Below are positions 56,263-64,000 of a stretch of 64,000 nucleotides of DNA, piece by piece. Every line of letters begins with the position of its first letter. Positions within the stretch are counted from its first letter, which is position 1. Source of the stretch: Blasia pusilla (Eukaryota > Marchantiophyta > Marchantiopsida > Blasiales); the NCBI GenBank assembly GCA_050084515.1, contig CM114272.1, positions 14,880,001-14,944,000 of the forward strand, in the 5' to 3' direction. The notes beneath the pieces were generated by a model, which was not told where the DNA came from, ran no database searches, and saw only the letters and a program-made list of their open reading frames with translations. A program made the translations under genes and the position numbers.

Positions 56263-59012
56263 ACTCCTTTCACTCCTGATATTATGGTGTTTGATTTACA
56301 CGTGTGTCCTAAGTGCAAGTAGCATCTACATACGCATTTCAGATGTCATCCCAAGGTTATGCTTAAGAATGCTTGAACCTGGAAGAAGAAAACTCTAGTG
56401 TAGCAGAGGAAAGTAGAATAAAGAATTTCATTTTTAATAGTGTAGGATTTAAAATAACCATGGTACAATCATCATTGATTTTATCACGAACATTATACCG
56501 TGGGCATGGAGTGTAGTAATTCATCTTGCCATCCCTCTAGTATCTTGCATTTTGTGTGATACCACCACTGATGAGAATCTAAAGGTGAGAAAGGTAACTG
56601 TGTCATATGTTCTGTTATCTGATCAGAAAAACTCTGATGACAAATCCAGTTTCATCACTTGCGGGGTCTGATTGTGTTCTCTAAACTATATTGGATTCCC
56701 TGTGGAGTCAGTTCCAGTCCCATGCCTTTCACCTGTCCCATCTGTGTATTGAGAGACCTTATCCTCTGTAAGAATGGTGGTACAGTCTTGGTGAGAACTG
56801 GCGGTACTCGTTGAATTTCATTTCTCTTCACGATCTGCCCATGACGAATAAGGAAGTAGTGTGTGTATATAATTTATGTCATTGCCAAGATTGAGGAAAA
56901 AAAGTTCTGGGGAATAAACTGTGGGTTATGATTATATTGCAATTAGTGTTGAAAAATCTTTTTCGAAAATGAACTCATACCTCCACATGGACACATGGTT
57001 TTGGGTTGACTAGTAGCATGGAATGTCTCTATTGTACGCAACCTCATCTAACTCACTCAGAGCACAAGGACAAAAGTCAGCAAACTTGGAATGGTATACA
57101 AGGACAGCAGACGGCATTCAAGAGCAATTTCTGCAAGAAAAGATACATGATACCTCTTCAATGGAGCATGTGCGCACGTTGTATGCTAGACCTCTGCAGC
57201 CTCAACAGAGGAAATATGAAGTTGGGTTGGAAGTTCATGAAGTATCAATAGTCAAGTACCATCTGGAGTATGACTTGTTCCATAAGAGTTTCAGACCTAT
57301 CTACGTTGCTATTGTAGAACATTTTCTTGATTAGCCAACTCTTGTATGCTGGACACATGTCAACCAAGCATACATACATTCTTATTCCATCGGTAGAAGC
57401 AAAATGTTCTCCATTAGTCCTCACACTCCCTTGCAAAGCATGAGATTTATGCCGGCACACCTTTAAAACTATTCGCCAAACTAATTGTGTAAAATGTCAT
57501 GAATGTGTAAGCAAGAGATGTGGAAAAAGACTTCCCAAACAAACCAGTACATCGTCCGTGCTTCGCACGGGTGAAAAACATATTAACTTCACTTCTGAAG
57601 TCACCTTTTAAAACTTCATGTGCTTACATTACACGAGTCAGCATTAATAGAACCAAAAATAGGGTAACCTATGATAAATAGTTGGGAATAATCATTGTTA
57701 TGTGAAACAACCAATTTCGTGAAGAATCTTGTAATTCCAATATCGATATATGTATTTGGTTCCTACATATAAGTCGAACATTTGTCCACATCTATTGGAA
57801 TCTTGTAGCGAAAGTAAGTTGTATGACCTTCTAATAATGATGGGGGCTATCTTAGAAGTAACAACAACATAGTTTTATCTCAACCCCGACACTCTTTTGA
57901 AGTTCTACTCAAATTCCTTATTCTACCAAGATTGTTGATAAAAATAACTCTGCCTGAAAACTCATGGCCAAGTTTTGTTGTAGGAGAACATAATACTTTT
58001 TTAAGTTGTAGTATTAGATCATATTATGGGTAGTGTAAATTTTCACCTCCTTATCAAAGATGGCGTGTTTATAGTGAAAATCTGAAGATCATTAGCGATA
58101 GCATCCCAAATTGCACATTGCCCATTAGTCAAAGAGAGAGGCCTCTTCTTGTAAATCTTGGTCATACAACTCTTCACGCGCTCTTCTTCTTCAAGATGCA
58201 GGGTTGAAAATCTTTGTTATTGAAAGATAGGTTGGGGAATGTTAGGGAAGTCCGATAATCATTTCCAAATGTTAATGAGTGTCCTTCAATGCACTATTGA
58301 TGATCTTAGTTCTCGAGAAGTTCCAAAATTGTCATTTTCTAGGCACACAAATTGCAAGAATTACCACATATTAAGTCTTGAAAATCAAATTCATTTAAAA
58401 TGAAAAAAATCAACAAAAACTTAATTTTTGCGCCTTATCTCACATTTTTCATGTTGGGGATCCTCACTAAGTTTAACTTTAAATTCATCCTATACCATAG
58501 TTGGCCTAGAATGTGGGTTATTTCCAAAATAATGGTTAGGAGTTGATGAAGTGATTAGTCTACACAAATCTCTAAAGCTTCTTGTAGACAAAGTAGCATC
58601 TCTTTATCATCATCCTCTAAAAGTCCTAGTCAAATGACGAATTCTTTAATAGTTAGATATATGTATCCATGGATCTTCCTCACATCTTAATATGTAGTTG
58701 CACCTCGAATATGATGAAGTCGCAATCATAACTAATTACCTTTATTGTTAGTTATGAAAAGTGCATATCAAAAATAGATTTAAAATTAAATAAATAAGAA
58801 GTTCGAATAAAAATAAAAATAAAAATGGTTAACTTATGAACTTAATTTAAGCTTAAGATATGTATCTTGATGAGTGAGATATAAACATCCAATAGAATGG
58901 CCATAACCATTTCTTCCTTGCGCATGATGATTCCACATTTTTTTCCAAATATAATATAAAAAAAAAACTCAAGATGTTAAAACTTTGAAAACCATACCAT
59001 GGGGATTGGTCT
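56263..59012. other. Intergenic DNA, no gene seen
   Basis: AT-rich with short stop-rich frames. It contains the Helitron-like end noted at 57.54 kb. Confidence 0.4.
57544..57573 (-). mobile_element. Possible Helitron 3' terminus
   Basis: On the minus strand: ACCCGTGCGAAGCACGG, a hairpin with 6-bp stem (57556-57570), then CGATGTACTGG followed by T. Helitron 3' ends have a hairpin about 10 nt before CTRR and insert before T. The GC hairpin with GAA loop is common in plant Helitrons. The 5' TC end was not located. Confidence 0.35.
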
Positions 59013-61178
59013 TTGGGTTTTTGGTCATATTGGATGTATTTGATGTTGGTGGAACACGGTAATCAGAACATCATTTGCATGGATTCGACGTTTGGAACAA
59101 ATAGGAATAAGGCCCGTTTCATTTTCGCTCTTGGTCCACTCTATGTGTTGACTGAATTGTGTGTCTTAGAACGAAGTTTTATATATATGTTTGTAGCTTT
59201 GAAGGTCTAACATGCCATTCATTGTCACTACCATGGACAGTTCCCGTTAAACACCGATATGGTGTATGATAAATTCCACAATGGCGTGCCAATAGCATGG
59301 GTTTTGACAAACTCGTGCAAGGAGTCAGACATTGCACCTTGGTTGGAGGCAATGAAAACAACAATTTTTAAACGTCATAGAGAATTATGTTCTCAACGCG
59401 GCCTGCAAATCGAGTTGCCATGGTGCCCAAGCTGCATTATGACAGATTGCTTAGCAGCAGAGATCAATGCCCTTAGGTGGGTAACCTACATCATCTTCAT
59501 TCCCCTTGTTTTTTTTTTCCTTGCCAAGAGGAATTTAGTTTGTGCAGCAACAATTTTAACTGCCGCTGGTTACGTGGTGATTACAGGCGAGTGTTTGAGG
59601 ACATTCCAGTGATCCTTTGCTTGTGGCATGTGCGACACGACTGGCACAATCATTTGCGTACGAAGGTGTCCGACCGCGTCAAACGATGTGAGCTAAACAC
59701 TAGATTAGGAAAGATAATGTACATGAAGGCATCCTCCGACAAAGTACTAGCACATGGTGGCAATGTATCAGAGGCAACATTGGCAGCAACAATGAAGGCC
59801 CTAGAAGCTTTGTATGTGGACTTTTCATCATAGACCAAATTCTTGCATTATATAAAAACGACTTGGCAGCGGAATGCAGGTATATGCACTATTGTCGTTG
59901 CCTCAAGAGTTGTTATTCAATATACCCTCTCATAAATCCGAAAGTACTAAACTTGTTGTTGGTGATTTGGTGGTTTTGTAGGCATGTGGGTAAAAGGGGT
60001 TCGAACATTCAATCATTCAAACATGGATACCAATGCGTCCATTGAAGCTTATCACGAAAATATGAAATTGGTTTTGAGGGAGACAAACAGTCAGTTGGCA
60101 GCTAGGCGTTGTGATTGGTTGATCAACGAGTTGATCCGGAAAGTGGAATCATTCTACCACCAAATCCAGTTGTGTAAAAATGTTGGTTTCTATGATAATG
60201 AACATGAGGAAAGGATGGTTTGTGCTTCAGAGTTGAAAGGAAGATGCATTCCAGATGCGGATTGTGACATCTCGCCTTCCACAATGGCTACGGTGAAAAG
60301 CCAAATAACGGCTGGAATTGTATATGATGTATACAACTACGAATCAGAATATTGTACATGCCATTGCCCTTGGAGTTGTAAGGATAACATATGTAAACAT
60401 CACGTGAAGTGTTTTTTGATGTGTGGCTACATTGTAGAAGATGTTGTGAGGGCACTAGGAACAAAGCGAGGAACAATGCAGGGTGGGATACATGCTTTAT
60501 TTATGGAGAAACTGAATCGAGAGGTTCAAGATATGGAGTGTGGGTCACAGCCAAACATTGATGTTGCTGATGCATTCGTCAGCCACGACTACGATTGCGT
60601 CAAAAGAGGTGGATCACAATATGAGGAGAACAACCAACAAATTATGGGGGTTGATGGAACCATACAACAATGACGATTATAGAGGAGATGAAGTGGAGGC
60701 AGAGAATGGAGGTATTGGTTTGGTAAATGCACAACTGTCAAAATTGTTCTCAAAATCTAGGAACACATGTGATGATGATTGTGAACTTTTGTTGCTTGGT
60801 GCGAATTTAATGCGGGACTGTGTGGGTCTACTATCACGGGCTCAAAAGAATAAGCAAAGAGGAGTGTCATTCACACACAATTTGCCACTACCAGAACATA
60901 CTGAAGGGTTAGCCGGGTCAAATAACTCTATTAAACGAACAACGTTACTGGATGAGCGGCTCCATCAGAGAGCTAAGAGAAATTCGTCTAAATTCGATAT
61001 AGCGCTAGAGATAGTGCCCCAATTTCCCATAGTGCCAAAGAGACACAAACTTACTTTGCAGAAACAGTTGGCGAGGGACGCAAGTGTTCAACCCAATGGA
61101 GATAATGCCAGTATAAGCTTTACCACCACAAATGACTTGGGAATTTTAATGTCACAAAGGCAAAGGCACCGGAAATAA
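59013..61178 (+). pseudogene. MULE transposase with SWIM zinc finger
   Basis: Exons at about 59013-59473, 59587-59877 and 59982-61178. DDE core: ICMDSTFGTN, then MVYDKFHNGVPIAWVLTNS, SCIMTDCLAAEINALR and FEDIPVILCLWHVRHDWHNH (W-H block). Later NMDTNASIEAYHENMKL, and a SWIM finger CTCHCPWSC then CKHHVKC at about 60355-60415. A Ser/Lys-rich tail follows. Stops (about 59208, 59831) and a frameshift near 60.63-60.67 kb disable it. Architecture is that of a Mutator-like/FAR1-related transposase. A different subfamily from the copy at 36-39 kb. Confidence 0.85.
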
Positions 61179-62718
61179 AAATATGATAGCAAACACATGG
61201 AGTTCATAGTTGACGTTAGTGGCGGAATAATCCAGACCTGTGAACACTCCTAAAGTACGAAGAAGGAACTCTTTTTATGGAACATATGAACGAGGAGCAG
61301 GTTTTGTTGAGATCTTTCGCTATCCTTGAATAATTATTTTGTGTGAGAATTATGTGTTCCAGGTGTTCTTGCATGCATGACCATGTCTTACATTAAGGGA
61401 TTTGCCATATTTCAATGCAACTCTGTCAGAGAAGTTCCATGATTCATGTCTCTTACATGGAAGCATGCAACACTGCCTTGATTTGCGCCTGGTCATGAAT
61501 GATTACATATAACTTGAACGATTACGAATAAAATCTTGGAATGCGAGAAATATAAGCTTGATGCGCATGTCGTTGCCTTTCGCCATACATCTGTATCCAT
61601 ATGGAGCTATAGCGGGGAGAGGAGCTCGGTTTGAAAGTATACAATTACTCTAAAGTGACAGGCACTCCATTAGGAAATGGAAATCTACCTTTGTATATTA
61701 TGATTCTTAATTTATTTACAAAATTTGTCCATTTTCAGTGAAATAAAGAGCAATCCAGTGAAGCTCTACCTTTGTATTTTGTTCTTTAGCACAATACAGA
61801 CATTTATTTTGTTTATGAGAAAAAAAGTGCTATCCGATTCCACTCTCCATTCCTTACTTCTGCTGGCCTTCTGCAATGGTTGTGTAAATTTGTGGGTCCT
61901 AGTGTTTCAACTAGTTTCATTTCATTGCCAGAATTGTATTGCATTCTCAAGCTTTCCTTTGAGTAAATTCCATGCTTGTAACTTGCATAAGAGACTTGGC
62001 GGCCTTCAGTGGTTATATTTTGTTTTTCTCAATTTCATTGTGGTTTCCAAGAGAGAGTTGGGGTTCAGAATTATTGGGCAGGGTATGGCATTTTACGGTA
62101 ATAATTTGGAGATGCATAATGCATTTGGAGATGGAGACTTTGTGTCCACATGCTCCAATTACTTGTCTCTTGCTTGAACATCAGGTGTTTCTTGCTCAGG
62201 CTCAGAATTCCCCTGTTCTGTACAAGTGTCATTTGTCCTCTCTTACAGAACATGACTCAATTTGTCCCAATCCCGAAAGTATTGAGGTGAATCAGGCCTA
62301 ATGCCTCGAGATTCACCATCGGTTTTGCATGCACTTCATAGATCCCTGCTCGACGACCATTTGTAAGGGGTGCTCAAGCAGACATTCATGGTAACATGGG
62401 GCTGTACAGAGATATGGGAACTTAAAGCAAATAAACCAACTTACATTCATGCGCTTTCACATCACACTATGAATACAGAGGCGGCAATACGAAAACGGAC
62501 GGGAAGCAATACAAAAGCGGAAGAGTGCAAAAGTAAAATGGGAAGCATCTTTGGCAGAACACACGTGAGTGTTGTCATCACTTCACGGGCTATACAAAGG
62601 GAAATAGGAAAACAGAAGGGAGGCAAGCAACACAAAAGCAGAGGGTGCAAAAGTAGAATTAATTATCTGTGGCAGAAAACATGTGAATGTTGTCATCAGT
62701 TCACAAACTGGAAATTTC
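61179..62718. other. Intergenic DNA, no gene seen
   Basis: No recognised domain on either strand. At 62.49-62.69 kb a diverged direct repeat is visible (AAAAGCGGAAGAGTGCAAAAGT and AAAAGCAGAGGGTGCAAAAGT, each followed by TGGCAGAA and GTTGTCATCA). Confidence 0.4.
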
Positions 62719-63410
62719 CTACGATTCTTGGACATTAGTTCTATTTCGATGAATGCCATTGTTGCCGCCTTCACCTTTGAGGATTAAATAACATCTCAAA
62801 CGCCTTTGGTGGGTTTGCTTAAGCTCTTGAAGATTTATGGACAGCTCTGCAAGCTCGGATAATGGCTCCTTGTCTAGTATTGCAGTAACGTCTTCATCTT
62901 CGGTAGCCAGGAAATCAAATGCAGCCATGTCTTGTACGACACTGAGAGAGGACACTAAGGTGTTATAAAGATTGGAAATGCAAACACTTCTCAAGTAATA
63001 AGCATCTTGCTCTTCTCTCCATTTTAACAATCGATCGCTTTCCCTCGGATAAGGGCTGTATGTGCCTTTTTTTCCAAGAGACGTAGTTCTCGTATTCTGC
63101 CGGAAGCTTAAATGAGCGCTTACAAGTCCTTCTACATCTTGAGAGTGAAGAACCGATCGTGTCGAAAGCAAACCCAACAGGCGCGGCAGTCCTCGGAGGC
63201 GGCTGAAATGGCGGACGCGTATCACTTTCTCCATCGTTGGTGATAGACGACTCGTCAGATTTCTCCATGTTCACAGGACCAGAATAACCCGAAGATCTGA
63301 ACTTCGTCCAGAAGAAGTAAACGCAAAAACTGGCGGAAACAACGAGCACCAGGCGGCGGAAAGAAGAGGCGCCACCAACTGTAACAATAAACTTGCGAAA
63401 CTAGGCCTCC
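62719..63410 (-). CDS. Unrecognised minus-strand protein, tentative gene model
   Basis: Two overlapping frames look coding. The upstream one (about 63410-63130) reads ASSFRRLVLVVSASFCVYFF, a possible membrane segment, then PVNMEKSDESSITNDGESD. The downstream one (63234-62719) reads RTTSLGKKGTYSPYPRESDR, KWREEQDAYYLRSVCISNLY and MAAFDFLATEDEDVTAILDK, ending after QRRLRCYLILKGEGG. They may join by splicing or a frameshift near 63.13 kb. The GC-rich region above 63.5 kb could be the promoter. I do not recognise the family. Confidence 0.35.
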
Positions 63411-63704
63411 GAAACAAACAAGAACACGAGAATGCAACACGACGAGTGAACTGCTCGACAGCAAGACGATGACTAAACCAAACCATCAAAATGGCCTACA
63501 CGCCAAAATACCACCGGAAACTGCGTCCACCAAATAAACAATTCAGGAATTGGCCTGGTTTTGGCGCCCCCACCAAAAATATTCGGTCCTAAACGCGAGT
63601 CCATGCGTTCACGGCGACGCGCAGGCGGGCGATGACAAAATACCGACCCGCCACCGTCTTCCGTGTCCACAGCTGCCGTTCCTGCTTCCCGGTCCAAGCC
63701 CTTC

Positions 63705-63727
63705 CCTGCCCTGCCCTGCCCTGCCCT
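63705..63727. repeat. CTGCC short tandem repeat
   Basis: About four and a half CCTGC units, in GC-rich DNA upstream of the minus-strand gene candidate. Confidence 0.7.
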
Positions 63728-63856
63728 TCCTGTTGCCGGGAATATCCGCCGGACGTGCGCAGGAGCTGTACATCATGTATGTAGAAGTGTGTGTGTCCGT
63801 CGGTCGGTCTGCCCGACGGAAGAAAAAATGATGCACTTCGATAAAAACGTGTGAGG

Positions 63857-63884
63857 GGAGGAAGGAAGGAAGGAAGGAAGGAAT
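63857..63884. repeat. GGAA tetranucleotide microsatellite
   Basis: Six GGAA units near the end of the window. Confidence 0.85.
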
Positions 63885-64000
63885 CCTCGTCTCCATTAGC
63901 GTAATTAGGGCAGGTCAATTTAGAAAGAAGAGCGAAGGAGGGGAGAAGCGGGAAGCTCGGTCGTGGAAAAGTCCACACGCGATCGTCGCAGAGTTGGCTA

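Noticed and set aside
1-64000. tRNA genes
   Set aside because: No cloverleaf with conserved TTCRANNC and D-arm boxes was found by eye; a tRNAscan run would decide.

Overview
The window reads as nuclear DNA of a green plant. It has GT-AG introns, a plant-type polyamine oxidase, a plant 60S acidic ribosomal protein P1, and plant transposon families (Ty3/gypsy, CACTA, MULE, hAT). I suspect a non-seed land plant or charophyte relative, but the sequence does not fix the species. Genes are sparse, and most of the 64 kb is layered, decaying mobile elements.

Layout: (1) 0.46-3.4 kb, + strand: 3' nine exons of a polyamine oxidase gene whose N-terminal FAD-binding part is not visible. (2) 3.4-9.3 kb: mostly AT-rich DNA without recognisable genes. 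(3) 9.3-12.4 kb: gag-only remnant of a gypsy element (A). (4) 13.0-14.2 kb: a hAT-type element with a perfect 8-bp target duplication. (5) 14.2-26.5 kb: a CACTA element split by a nested gypsy element (B, 15.15-24.69 kb, minus strand). B carries gag, protease, a C5-cytosine DNA methyltransferase, RT/RNase H, and an integrase ending in a PHD finger. A 5S-rRNA-like segment lies antisense in its leader. (6) 26.7-31.8 kb: duplicated and minisatellite DNA, then an EDM2-like PHD pseudogene. (7) 31.9-40.6 kb: two divergent, decayed multi-exon genes, one an unrecognised minus-strand gene and the other a transposase-like plus-strand gene with a GCM/WRKY-like zinc finger. They are embedded in three arrays holding about 40 diverged copies of a 27-bp palindrome. 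(8) 41.6-46.1 kb: gypsy element C, related to A and B and internally deleted, with a hAT MITE in its LTR. (9) 46.2-49.5 kb: a second CACTA transposase, minus strand. (10) 49.5-54.4 kb: AT-rich DNA with a candidate non-autonomous CACTA and a perfect hairpin. (11) 54.45-55.40 kb: intact four-exon RPP1. (12) 59.0-61.2 kb: MULE transposase with SWIM finger, pseudogenic. (13) 62.7-63.5 kb: unrecognised minus-strand gene candidate.

The most notable items are the gypsy element that joins a DNA methyltransferase (epigenetic writer) and a PHD finger (possible reader) in one mobile unit, and the palindrome-array region at 33-39 kb, where paired arm substitutions suggest the palindrome itself has been kept. 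Domain calls are by eye from motifs; no database search was possible.
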